From contig JAXMOK010000012.1 of assembly GCA_034669965.1 (NCBI GenBank), positions 1-64,000 of the forward strand: DNA of 64,000 bases, written 5' to 3'. Below the pieces are notes generated by a model, which was given only the letters and a program-made list of their open reading frames with translations, was not told the DNA's origin and searched no databases. Position numbers and translations under genes: made by a program. Positions 52,770 to 61,744 of the stretch are shown piece by piece (positions within the stretch are counted from its first letter, which is position 1; each line of letters starts with the position of its first letter). Source of the stretch: HXMU1420-13 sp034669965. GTDB taxonomy: Bacteria > Bacteroidota > Rhodothermia > Balneolales > Balneolaceae.

Positions 52770-54626
52770 TTGAACATCACGAATTTCATACAAGAACTAA
52801 AACGACGTAACGTCTTTAAAGTAGCTACGGCTTACGCCATTGCCGGCTGGTTGATTATTCAGATCGTTACGGTAATTGAAGCTCCGCTGGCTTTGCCTGA
52901 CTGGTTCGATACGGCGATCATTGTTCTAGTTGCCATAGGCTTTCCCATCGCTCTAATCATTGCCTGGGCTTTTGAACTAACGCCCGATGGGATGAAGAAA
53001 TCGGATGAGGTCGCCATCGCCGAATCGGTGACCAATCAAACCGGGAAAAAACTGAATGTGGTGATAATATCAGCATTGAGTTTGCTCATCCTTGTTTTAT
53101 TGATCGAACGCTTGGCTTTTGCTCCGAATGCTTCAATTGAAAAAGACCTGCCTCAAATTTCTACCATTTCTCAACAATCTGTGGCGGTGCTACCATTTGC
53201 CGATATGTCGGAGAATAAAGATCAGGATTGGTTTAGCGATGGTTTAACGGAAGAAATTCTGAATTCGCTGGCTCAACTTCCCGAGTTAAAAGTCACTTCG
53301 CGAACATCGGCATTTCAGTTTAAAGGCAAAGACATCGACATCAGTATTATTGCAGATACACTTGGCGTGGCACATATTGTGGAAGGCTCTGTTCGTCGGA
53401 TTGGCAATCAACTGCGAATTACCGCTCAGTTAATTCGTGCCGAAGATGGCTTCCATTTATGGAGCGAAACCTACGACAGTAACACCGAGAATTTATTCGA
53501 AGTACAATCAGACATCGCTGAAGAAATAGCTAAAACACTGGATGTTTTTCTGGATGATGAACGACGGGAATCGATGTTTGCTGCCGGTACGCGAAATGTT
53601 CAAGCCTTTCAATTATATCTGCAAGGGATGGATAAGTTTAGAGAAGCGCATGATGAAAGTGCCATTGATGGGCTATGGGATGCTAACGAATTATTTGACG
53701 AAGCACTGGCACTTGATCCTAATTTCGGAATTGCTTCGATCCAAAAAATGGATGCCTACGCACATATGATCACTGATCCGGGCACCTCAACATTGGTAAT
53801 GTCGTACGATGAAGCCAAACAAGGAATAGTTGAAAGCTTAGAATATGCTGCTAATAGGATTGAAGACCCTGCGCTAAAACAACTGGCACGATTGAATGCC
53901 GTGTTTTTTAGTGATTCGTGGTATCAACTTCCGGTAATTAAAGATGAAGTGATAAAAGGGCTGGGTGATCGAACGAGTTTCCCTACAGGAGGAATTTGGA
54001 GTGTTGAGATTTTTGCTTTGCTCGGGGAAGATGATTTGGTATTAAGTGATGTGGAAAACGAGGTGCAAGTTGATCCTCTAAGTTTGAATGCGTGGATGTA
54101 TCGTAGTATGGTTGCGATGAAAGAAGGCGGTTCGAAAGAAATACTGGAAACTGTAGAACGTAGTAAAAAATCGCTCGGTAACCATCGCTTTCTCGGCACC
54201 TTTGCTCATGTAATATTAGGGGTAAATCAGGAAAAAGAACTCGTGCAAAGTTTTTACCCGAATGGAGTGCAAAACTGGGGAGCCAATGATATTTGGACGA
54301 TCCAATTTAATGCCTTTCTCGCGGCCTTTCTAGGTTATGATGAGGTTGCAAACGAGCTGTTAGAGGAATACAAAAGTAAAGCTGATTTTATTGACGACGT
54401 ATCCATTATCACCTTGTTTGCATTAGGTAGAGAAGATGAAGCGCGAGAAGCGATTCGATATATCGACAATATGCCGGGTGGACCTGCAAACCTGGCAATT
54501 GGAATAATCACCTTTGGAAATGTTTTGTATTTCGATTTGGAAGATGCTCCCAATCTAACCGCAAGATTTAAAGAAGCCGGCATAGATAAATCGATTTTTA
54601 AAAAGGTAGAATGGGAAAGTAACTAA
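52770..54626 (+). CDS. Tandem TM-TolB-TPR paralogue 2
   Basis: Same N-terminus ('FIQELKRRNVFKVATAYAIA'), three membrane helices and TolB-like domain ('SVAVLPFADMSENKDQDWFS', 'DGLTEEILNSLAQLPELKVT', 'HIVEGSVRRIGNQLRITAQL') as paralogue 1, but a shorter, different C-terminal helical region (618 aa). The start is TTG at 52770. It begins the run of three closely spaced genes (8-nt gap, then a 4-nt overlap). Role unknown; a membrane sensor or scaffold is inferred. Confidence 0.82.
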   Translation: MNITNFIQELKRRNVFKVATAYAIAGWLIIQIVTVIEAPLALPDWFDTAIIVLVAIGFPIALIIAWAFELTPDGMKKSDEVAIAESVTNQTGKKLNVVIISALSLLILVLLIERLAFAPNASIEKDLPQISTISQQSVAVLPFADMSENKDQDWFSDGLTEEILNSLAQLPELKVTSRTSAFQFKGKDIDISIIADTLGVAHIVEGSVRRIGNQLRITAQLIRAEDGFHLWSETYDSNTENLFEVQSDIAEEIAKTLDVFLDDERRESMFAAGTRNVQAFQLYLQGMDKFREAHDESAIDGLWDANELFDEALALDPNFGIASIQKMDAYAHMITDPGTSTLVMSYDEAKQGIVESLEYAANRIEDPALKQLARLNAVFFSDSWYQLPVIKDEVIKGLGDRTSFPTGGIWSVEIFALLGEDDLVLSDVENEVQVDPLSLNAWMYRSMVAMKEGGSKEILETVERSKKSLGNHRFLGTFAHVILGVNQEKELVQSFYPNGVQNWGANDIWTIQFNAFLAAFLGYDEVANELLEEYKSKADFIDDVSIITLFALGREDEAREAIRYIDNMPGGPANLAIGIITFGNVLYFDLEDAPNLTARFKEAGIDKSIFKKVEWESN

Positions 54627-54634
54627 GCCAATTT

Positions 54635-56866
54635 ATGAAAGGCAGGCATTTTTTTAACGAGCTAAAACGCCGCGATGTATTTCGCGTTGCCACTGCCTAT
54701 GCCGTTTCTTCGTGGTTGATCATCCAAATTGTGGTCTCCATTTTCCCCTATCTCGGCATCGATGATTTCTGGATCACTACCATCATAGTTTTGCTAATTA
54801 TCGGTTTTCCCATAGCTGTAATTGCTGGATGGATTTACGAAATGACTCCCGATGGAATCCGCAAAACCGATGAAGTAGAAGTATCGGAAGCCTACGAAGA
54901 ATACAGCGACCGCAAGCTCAATCGAATAATCATCGGGGTGCTCGCAACGGTAATCCTTTTCATGCTAGTTGAACGCGTTTTCTTTGCTGAGGGAAGTTTT
55001 ATTGAACGTAATGAACAATCAGCTTCAGTTGCGGTTTTGCCGTTTGTAAATATGAGCGAGGATGAGAATAACGAGTATTTCTCGGATGGACTTTCGGAAG
55101 AGTTATTAAACGTTTTAGCCAAAGTTGGTAATCTAAACGTGGCGGGGCGGACATCATCGTTCAAGTTCAAAGGTCAAAACGAGAACCTGACCTTAATTGG
55201 CGAGGAGCTCAATGTTGATCACATTATAGAGGGAAGTGTGCGAAAGTCTGGGAATCGCATCCGAATTACCGCACAGTTAGTGAAAGTTGATGATGGATTT
55301 CATGTGTGGTCGGAAACCTACGATCGAGAACTTACTACCGAGAATATTTTCGATATACAGGATGAAATTTCAAATGCGGTGTTGACTGAATTAAAGGTTA
55401 AGCTTTTAGGCGAGGAAAGAATTAATACGATTGAGTACACGCAGGATATCGAAGCCTACAATTTTTATCTCACAGCAACTCAGCTAGAAAAAAATCGCGA
55501 TATCGACGAGCTGGAAGCAGCGCTGGAAAATTATAAAGCCGCCATTCGTCTGGATCCCAACTTTGCTCTGGCTTACGCTCGGATTGCATGGGTGTATTAC
55601 TTGATTCATGAATACGGCACCCTGACTCGAGAAGAGTTGCTGCCTTTAATGAAAGAAAATATTGATAAAGCATATTCAATCGATCCAAATTTAGGGAAAG
55701 CAGTATTGGCAGAGGCCGTGTATTATCGTTACACGCGTGAACCTGAAAAGGGATTGGCAGCAAGTGAAAGAGCCATCGAGCTTATTCCAAATGATCCCGA
55801 AACGTGGATTGTTCATCGAAATGCACTGTTCTTTTCCACCTTTAATGAGAGAGGCGAAGAGGATTGGCGAGCAATGGGGGAGGCCGTTAAAAAAGCATAC
55901 AATTTAGATGAGAATAATCCGGCGTACGCTAACATGTATGCACGAATACTACCCGGCCGAGATGAACATGAAGAAGCGCTCGAAATTTTAAGTCGCATAA
56001 ATCGACTATACCCCGAATTTGGTCCTGCCTTTGCTACAAAAGCGAGAATTTATTCTAATCCGCCATATGGAGAATTAGATAAAGCTTTCATCACCGTGTT
56101 CGAACAGTACAATCAAGATCCTGATGATTTAACCAATATGACCGCTTTGTTAGATGCGGCGATAAATGTGGATTTGGTTGGACTAGAATGGGAATTGGTT
56201 AAAAAGATTCTGAACAACTTTGAAGGGAATCCCAACATAATGCCATCTATTTCTCTGTACTACATGAAGAATGGGAAAATCACAGAGTTTACAGAACTTT
56301 TGAACAATCTTATTGAACAGGGAGCACCAGTTCCATCTGAATTTTATAAGACGATGGTGTTCTTGGAAACGGTTATTCAGCAAGATTATCAAAAAGCAAA
56401 AAGGCTATTATTGGAAATTTCTCCTCATTATTCGGCAAATGATTTTGATGGGGAGGGAGAAAGAATGGATGATTTGTTAGGGTATATGTTGGTAATGCGA
56501 AAGTCCGATGAAGATTCGGTGGCGATGGCTTTTGGAGAGATTATTTGCGAGAAATCAGAAACGCTAAAAGCTAGCGAAGATGCTGAAATAGACAAGGTCA
56601 CTTTAGATCTATATTGCATGCTGGCAGAAAACCGAACAAATGAAGCTCTGAATATTGTGGAAAAGCTGTATTTCGACTACAATTCTAAGTATCAAATGCT
56701 TTACAACATGGCAGTCAGTCCGGTTTATATTGCACTTGAAGATGATCCGGGCTATACAGAGTTCAAATTACGAGTTGAGGAAGATATCGAACAGATGAGG
56801 GAGAATGTAATCAGCTACCTCAAATCTGAGGGTAAATGGAAAGAGGAATGGGATACTTCTGAATGA
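54635..56866 (+). CDS. Tandem TM-TolB-TPR paralogue 3
   Basis: 'FNELKRRDVFRVATAYAVSS' with helices as in the others, 'YEMTPDGIRKTDEV', a TolB-like domain ('SVAVLPFVNMSEDENNEYFS', 'HIIEGSVRKSGNRIRITAQL') and about 480 residues of TPR-like helices ending 'SYLKSEGKWKEEWDTSE' (743 aa). Its C-terminal 'EDIEQMRENVISYLKSEGKW' motif is shared with paralogues 1 and 4. It starts 8 nt after paralogue 2. Confidence 0.82.
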   Translation: MKGRHFFNELKRRDVFRVATAYAVSSWLIIQIVVSIFPYLGIDDFWITTIIVLLIIGFPIAVIAGWIYEMTPDGIRKTDEVEVSEAYEEYSDRKLNRIIIGVLATVILFMLVERVFFAEGSFIERNEQSASVAVLPFVNMSEDENNEYFSDGLSEELLNVLAKVGNLNVAGRTSSFKFKGQNENLTLIGEELNVDHIIEGSVRKSGNRIRITAQLVKVDDGFHVWSETYDRELTTENIFDIQDEISNAVLTELKVKLLGEERINTIEYTQDIEAYNFYLTATQLEKNRDIDELEAALENYKAAIRLDPNFALAYARIAWVYYLIHEYGTLTREELLPLMKENIDKAYSIDPNLGKAVLAEAVYYRYTREPEKGLAASERAIELIPNDPETWIVHRNALFFSTFNERGEEDWRAMGEAVKKAYNLDENNPAYANMYARILPGRDEHEEALEILSRINRLYPEFGPAFATKARIYSNPPYGELDKAFITVFEQYNQDPDDLTNMTALLDAAINVDLVGLEWELVKKILNNFEGNPNIMPSISLYYMKNGKITEFTELLNNLIEQGAPVPSEFYKTMVFLETVIQQDYQKAKRLLLEISPHYSANDFDGEGERMDDLLGYMLVMRKSDEDSVAMAFGEIICEKSETLKASEDAEIDKVTLDLYCMLAENRTNEALNIVEKLYFDYNSKYQMLYNMAVSPVYIALEDDPGYTEFKLRVEEDIEQMRENVISYLKSEGKWKEEWDTSE

Positions 56867-59106
56867 AATTGACCAAATTTTTTAATGAGCTCAAACGCCG
56901 CGATGTATTTCGTGTAGCAACGGCTTATGTCGTTTCTTCTTGGTTGATCATCCAGATTGTTGTGTCCATTTTCCCGTATGTAGGTATCGATGATTTCTGG
57001 ATCACCACCGTTATTGTGCTCCTTTTTATCGGATTTCCATTTGCCATAATCGGTGGATGGATTTACGAAATGACTCCCGAGGGAATTCGCAAAACGGATG
57101 AAGTAGAAGTATCAGAAGAATTTGAGGAACTCAGCGATCGTAAACTCAATCGAATTATAATTGGCGTGCTTAGTACCGTGATTCTTTTTATGGTGGTTGA
57201 ACGTGTTTTCTTTGCCGAAGGTAGAATAATTGAAAGAGATACACTTCAAGTGCAAACGGCGTCGGTGGCAGTGCTCCCTTTTGTGGATATGAGCGAAAAT
57301 CAGGATCAGGAATACTTTTCGGATGGATTATCGGAAGAATTGTTGAATGTACTCGCCAAAGTGGATGGGTTAAAAGTTGCCGGACGAACTTCATCGTTTC
57401 AGTATAAAGGCAATAATCAGGATTTGCGGAAGATTGGAAGCGAACTTGGCGTTGATCATGTGTTGGAAGGAAGTGTTAGAAAGTTCGGAAATCAAATTCG
57501 AATTACTGCTCAGCTTATTAAAGCAGAAGATGGATTCCATATTTGGTCGGAAACCTATCAACGCGAATTTTCGGCGAACGATTTATTTCAAATTCAAGAC
57601 GACATTTCCTCAGAAGTTTTAAAAGAGCTTGAGTTTCGACTTTTACCCGAAAAAAAAGAGGACATCTCTACTCAACTAACAGCAAATACAGAAGCATACG
57701 ACGATTACCTAAAGGCAATTCAGCTACTTTCAAACCGAAAAGCAAACGAAATAGAAGAATCCATTTTGTTGCTTGACAAGGTGATTCTTGCAGACGATCA
57801 ATTTGCGGAAGCTTATGCGCGCCGAGCCATTGCCTATGATTTCTTGGGGATGTACGGCAATATCAACCGAAATGAAAAGCTTGAAAAAATGCGATTGAAC
57901 ATCGATCGCGCTTTGCTGATCGACCCTCAACTTGGAATGGCTTATGCAGCCTTGGGACTATATCACACACATCTGGACAATTTTGATGAAGCCCGAATTG
58001 CCTATCAAAAGGCACACGAATTGTTACCCGGAAATCCGGAAGTAATGATTTGGTATTCGCAGGTAGCCGACAGTTGGTCGCTTTCCGAACAGTTGATAAA
58101 CCGAGCCTACGAGGCTGATCCATTTAATGCCTTGGCTTTGGATGCTAAAGCCCGGCTTCTCTACGATGAAGATGAATTTGAAGAGGCGGTTCGCTTAATG
58201 GAAGACAACATCACAAGAAATCCGGAGAACTCCCTAGCATTAAGTTTAAAAGCAGAGTTTATGCGAGATCAACCGTTCGGTAAACTTGATGAAGCTTTTA
58301 TCTTAGCATATCAAGCGTATTTGTTAGAGCCCGGGAATATGACCCACAAGTTTAATCTATCGGAGTTGTCGTTTGATCTAGGGTTTTACTTTTTTGCTGA
58401 GCAAATGCGAACAGAATTTCGAGAGGAATTTTCAGAAAACTTCAGCCTTTTGGAGCTAGAGTTTGATTATTTCTTATACACTCAACAATATGATAGCATG
58501 CGGGTGGTGCTGCAACAAGTGGTTGAATTTGAAGATACAGATCCCTCTGATTATGCTTTGTTCGAGCCCTTTATGTTTATGTATTTAAATGCAGGCTGGT
58601 ATGAGGAAGCAGAAAATTATTTGATCAATAACTTCCCCGATTTGGCATCCGCAGAATTAGATGAGTTCTATTATCTGGAGGATATGGCGTTAGCAAGTGA
58701 GTTACACCGTAAGTTAGACAAGCCAGAACTTGCCCAAACTTTGGCTGATGCAGTTTGTGAAGAGGCAGAAAGCTATTTCAGTTATGGTGGCGACATTAAA
58801 CGTGAGATTGTACAGGATTTAATGGATTATATTGACTGCGCTTCTGTGCGCAGGGATACCACAGCCTTTCTTGAAATTTTGGAAGAAATTCATTTCGAGA
58901 GAAAATCCAAGGCCAATCTGTACACGTTCTTGGATGCGAACTCGGTACATGATTTTATCAAGCAAGATGCAGACTATCTAGAGTTGAGAGACAGAATGGA
59001 GGCCGACATTGCTTCGATGCGAGAAAACGCACAACGCTGGTTAAAAGAAAATGGGCACTGGAAGAACGACTGGCAAATCACATTGGTCGACTATTCCGGA
59101 AACTAA
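56863..59106 (+). CDS. Tandem TM-TolB-TPR paralogue 4
   Basis: 747 aa, 'FNELKRRDVFRVATAYVVSS', three membrane helices, TolB-like domain ('SVAVLPFVDMSENQDQEYFS', 'HVLEGSVRKFGNQIRITAQL'), then TPRs ending 'MRENAQRWLKENGHWKNDW'. Its ATG overlaps the stop of paralogue 3 (ATGA), so translation is coupled. It converges with the MFS gene with a 4-nt overlap. Confidence 0.82.
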   Translation: MKLTKFFNELKRRDVFRVATAYVVSSWLIIQIVVSIFPYVGIDDFWITTVIVLLFIGFPFAIIGGWIYEMTPEGIRKTDEVEVSEEFEELSDRKLNRIIIGVLSTVILFMVVERVFFAEGRIIERDTLQVQTASVAVLPFVDMSENQDQEYFSDGLSEELLNVLAKVDGLKVAGRTSSFQYKGNNQDLRKIGSELGVDHVLEGSVRKFGNQIRITAQLIKAEDGFHIWSETYQREFSANDLFQIQDDISSEVLKELEFRLLPEKKEDISTQLTANTEAYDDYLKAIQLLSNRKANEIEESILLLDKVILADDQFAEAYARRAIAYDFLGMYGNINRNEKLEKMRLNIDRALLIDPQLGMAYAALGLYHTHLDNFDEARIAYQKAHELLPGNPEVMIWYSQVADSWSLSEQLINRAYEADPFNALALDAKARLLYDEDEFEEAVRLMEDNITRNPENSLALSLKAEFMRDQPFGKLDEAFILAYQAYLLEPGNMTHKFNLSELSFDLGFYFFAEQMRTEFREEFSENFSLLELEFDYFLYTQQYDSMRVVLQQVVEFEDTDPSDYALFEPFMFMYLNAGWYEEAENYLINNFPDLASAELDEFYYLEDMALASELHRKLDKPELAQTLADAVCEEAESYFSYGGDIKREIVQDLMDYIDCASVRRDTTAFLEILEEIHFERKSKANLYTFLDANSVHDFIKQDADYLELRDRMEADIASMRENAQRWLKENGHWKNDWQITLVDYSGN

Positions 59107-60284
59107 TCTGTTTCCGGTGCAAACTTAAGCATTGACCAAAGCCCAAACACCGGTCCGAATAGCATTATCCAAAACACAAAGGGATTGCCGGTTGCCGACC
59201 ATATCAGATTTACTAATTGTATACTTACGATAGTGATGGCAAACCCGATACTGTTTACAATAGTCAGTCCGGTACCCACATATTCCGATACAGCCGACTG
59301 AGCTACCAAAGTTGAAAACTGTGGACTGTCGGGGATCACAAAAACGCCCCATAGCATCATCAACAAAAGAAAAAGCACCAATGGAGCAGAAAGCGAAAAG
59401 GGTAAGAGCAGACAACAAAGTCCGGACCCAATCAGCGAAAAAAGCGCAACGTTTTTACTTCCCTTACTCTTAGATAAGTGTCCACCAATAGCACAACTGA
59501 TCGCGCCCATTCCAATGATGAGGAATGACCAAAAAGAAACACTGATAGACCCTGAATTATTACTTACTAAATAATAAGTAAGTAAAGCAGGTATGAATGT
59601 CCAGAATGTGTAAAGCTCCCACATGTGCCCAAAATAACCAAAAGCTGCCGATCGGAAGTTATTGATTTTAAACAACTGGATGAGGGCGTTGATTTTAAAT
59701 TTAAAACCATTACTTACCTTTCGGTAAGGACCGTCTTTTACGGTGATGGATATTATTAACCCGCCAAGTGCTGAAAATAAAGACGTACCAATTATTACAA
59801 AGCGCCAGGGTAATTCACCACCCCAAGCTTTTAGTAAATGTGGAAAGGCGGTTCCCAAAACCAAAGCTCCTACGAGATAACCGAGAGCTTTACCTAATCC
59901 ATCTTTATGCCAATCGGAAGCGATCTTCATCCCCACCGGATAAATGCCGGCAAGAAAGAATCCCGTAGCAACTCGACTGAACATCACTTCCGTAAAATTA
60001 GAACTCCAGATGGTTGTAAGGTTTAAGGCTGCGCCAGCGATCGAGCAAAATAGAAATACTTTTACCGGTGAAAAACGATCGGCAATATTCAACAAGGCAA
60101 AAAACAAAGTACCGATGATAAAACCGGATTGAATGGCCATCGCGATGAAACCGATGAACATCTCCAGCAAATCGAGTTCGGCAATAAGATCATCGACAAC
60201 GGCATTGCCGGCAAACCAGAGAGAAGTCCCGGCAAATTGGGCAAAAACAATAACTGGTAAAACATGTTTAGGGATAGATTGCAT
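59103..60284 (-). CDS. MFS transporter
   Basis: About twelve hydrophobic helices in 393 aa. N-terminal 'LPVIVFAQFAGTSLWFAGNA', 'FSRVATGFFLAGIYPVGMKI' and 'DGLGKALGYLVGALVLGTAF' fit a major facilitator. No family-specific substrate motif that I can name. It lies in isolation between the TPR paralogues and the right-hand repeats. Confidence 0.88.
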   Translation of the reverse strand: MQSIPKHVLPVIVFAQFAGTSLWFAGNAVVDDLIAELDLLEMFIGFIAMAIQSGFIIGTLFFALLNIADRFSPVKVFLFCSIAGAALNLTTIWSSNFTEVMFSRVATGFFLAGIYPVGMKIASDWHKDGLGKALGYLVGALVLGTAFPHLLKAWGGELPWRFVIIGTSLFSALGGLIISITVKDGPYRKVSNGFKFKINALIQLFKINNFRSAAFGYFGHMWELYTFWTFIPALLTYYLVSNNSGSISVSFWSFLIIGMGAISCAIGGHLSKSKGSKNVALFSLIGSGLCCLLLPFSLSAPLVLFLLLMMLWGVFVIPDSPQFSTLVAQSAVSEYVGTGLTIVNSIGFAITIVSIQLVNLIWSATGNPFVFWIMLFGPVFGLWSMLKFAPETD

Positions 60285-60399
60285 GCGCCAAAGAAACGAA
60301 AGAGCATAGAGATTGACAAAGCAATTTTATTAACTAGTTTATAGCTAATCATGAATTCAACCAATCTTAATCGTTTTGTTAGAGTCAGCTTTCCAGAAT

Positions 60400-60591
60400 A
60401 TGCCCTGTCCGGTTGCAGAATGCGATGGACAAATCACATTTAACACCCACCAACTCCTACAAGGGAAAGAATTTTCATGCCCGAAATGCAAGACGACAAT
60501 TGCTCTTTCACAGCAAAGTAATGAGAATGTTCAAGATGCATTAGAAGAATTTGAAGCCCTGCGTGAAGGAACTTTAAAGGACAATGAATAA
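60400..60591 (+). CDS. Small zinc-ribbon-like protein (63 aa)
   Basis: From the ATG at 60400: 'MPCPVAECDGQITFNTHQLL', 'QGKEFSCPKCKTTIALSQQS', then an acidic tail. Four cysteines in a CxxxxC...CPxC pattern could bind zinc. A TTG at 60376 would add eight residues. Divergent from the MFS gene. No family recognised with certainty. Confidence 0.65.
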   Translation: MPCPVAECDGQITFNTHQLLQGKEFSCPKCKTTIALSQQSNENVQDALEEFEALREGTLKDNE

Positions 60592-60679
60592 AGTTGATTG
60601 AGGGGAATTTGAACTATTTCAAGAAATCCTCGTACGGTTTTCGGTAGATTAAAAGCCGGGCAAAGGACGCCCAATCTAA

Positions 60680-60790
60680 ATGGATACCTTTACCATTGTA
60701 ACTGTAATAGCAATAATCTTGTTTGCAAGATTGGGGATTAGACTATTAATTGGGTGGGTTAAGGCAAAAAAGAAAAATGGGGTAGGATAA
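60680..60790 (+). CDS. Possible 36-aa single-helix membrane peptide
   Basis: ATG at 60680: 'MDTFTIVTVIAIILFARLGI' then 'RLLIGWVKAKKKNGVG' and TAA. One membrane helix with a basic tail is a plausible small protein shape. There is no comparative support, so it may be chance. Confidence 0.35.
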   Translation: MDTFTIVTVIAIILFARLGIRLLIGWVKAKKKNGVG

Positions 60791-60871
60791 TCGGGGGATG
60801 AAAATTTATTCTATAATACTGTTTGAATCGCAGATTAATCTGATTTCAAGATTAACACAGATGGTCTCTTT

Positions 60872-60960
60872 TTTGTCATGTCGAGCTACGCTGAGACATC
60901 TAAAGGTTTTAATGGTAGGCCAAGGCTCTGTAGACTTCTCGCTACCGCACGAAGTGACAA
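60872..60960. repeat. Dispersed element copy 1 (GTCATGTCGAG...GTGACAA)
   Basis: TTTTGTCATGTCGAGCTACG and CTGAGACATCTAAAGG begin the element, and CGAAGTGACAA ends it. Related copies: 61592-61693 and 62892-62993. It is preceded by GATTAACACAGATGG (60850-60864), which also precedes copy 2. Confidence 0.7.
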
Positions 60961-61006
60961 ACTACGACTCTTCGCTTTTCCCCAATCCCATTAATCTGCG
61001 ATTGCT

Positions 61007-61072
61007 ATGCTAAGATTCTTCCGTCAAATACGTCAAACAAGTATTGAATCACCGATTAAACAGATTATGTGA
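61007..61072 (+). pseudogene. 5' remnant 1 of a DUF6090 gene
   Basis: ATGCTAAGATTCTTCCGTCA... encodes 'MLRFFRQIRQ', identical to the first ten residues of the DUF6090 protein at 61745, then runs into unrelated repeat (ACCGATTAAACAGATTAT) and stops at 61070-61072. The stop overlaps the GxxExxY start. Confidence 0.7.
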
Positions 61073-61470
61073 TGAACACGGATTTAAAGCATAGCCATTT
61101 GACTAAAAGAATAATTGGAGCTTCATTTGAGGTACATAATTTTTTGGGTAATGGATTTCAGGAAGTGATTTATCAAAGAGCCTTGGCCATTGAGTTTGAA
61201 AATGCGGAGCTTCCTTTTGAAAGGGAAATAGAGCAACAAATTTTCTATAAAGATGGCGACTTTCCAATTGGAACAAGGCGAGCAGACTTTGTTGTAGATC
61301 AAAAAGTAATGGTTGAAATCAAAGCGGTTTCAGGGTTAAACGATGTACATTTAGCTCAAGCATTAAATTACCTCAAAGCATATCGTTTAGAAATTGGTTT
61401 GCTTATTAATTTTGGTGCAAAAAGTGTAGAATACAAAAGATTGATTTTAACTAACCCACAATCAGCGTAA
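61072..61470 (+). CDS. GxxExxY family protein
   Basis: The motif G-N-G-F-Q-E-V-I-Y in 'FLGNGFQEVIYQRALAIEFE' defines the family. A nuclease-like 'RADFVVDQKVMVEIKAVSGL' core follows (D...ExK), and 'ALNYLKAYRLEIGLLINFGA'. 132 aa from ATG 61072. Function unknown. Both ends lie in repeated DNA: the start in a GATTAAACAGATTAT segment and the stop in ATCAGCGTAATCCATTAAT, which is the leader of each DUF6090 copy. This suggests that it moves with, or has hitchhiked in, the repeats. Confidence 0.85.
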   Translation: MNTDLKHSHLTKRIIGASFEVHNFLGNGFQEVIYQRALAIEFENAELPFEREIEQQIFYKDGDFPIGTRRADFVVDQKVMVEIKAVSGLNDVHLAQALNYLKAYRLEIGLLINFGAKSVEYKRLILTNPQSA

Positions 61471-61591
61471 TCCATTAATACATTAAATCCGCGATTCAAA
61501 ACACTATGCTAAGATTTTTCCGTCAAATACGTCAAATACCGTTTGAACCACCGATTAAACAGATTATAGGATTAACACAGATGTTCTCATA
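61461..61591. repeat. DUF6090 leader plus 5' remnant 2 and adjoining repeat
   Basis: ATCAGCGTAATCCATTAAT ... GCGATTCAAAACACT (leader), then ATG at 61506 encoding 'MLRFFRQIRQ' again, then CACCGATTAAACAGATTATA and GGATTAACACAGATG as in remnant 1 and before dispersed copy 1. The 67-codon frame from 61506 is a chimera of remnant and element and is not counted as a gene. Confidence 0.7.
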
Positions 61592-61693
61592 TTTGTCATG
61601 TCGAGCTTTGCCGAGACATCTGCAAAGTGCCATTGAAGAATTAGATTATTTAGATGTCTCCCCTTCGATGGGCTTAGGGATCGAAATGACAAA
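61592..61693. repeat. Dispersed element copy 2
   Basis: TTTGTCATGTCGAGCTTTGC ... CCTTCGATGGGCTTAGGGAT, then CGAAATGACAAA. Nearly identical at its ends to copy 3. Confidence 0.75.
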
Positions 61694-61744
61694 GCTAAGA
61701 TCAGCGTAATCCAATAATCCCTAAAATCCGCGATTCAAAACACT

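Noticed and set aside
60798..61013. 71-codon frame over dispersed element copy 1.
   Set aside because: It shares 'FLSCRA..RHL' with frames over copies 2 and 3 only because the repeated DNA is the same; no independent evidence of coding.
61506..61709. 67-codon frame starting 'MLRFFRQIRQ'.
   Set aside because: A chimera of a DUF6090 5' remnant and a dispersed repeat, not a functional gene.
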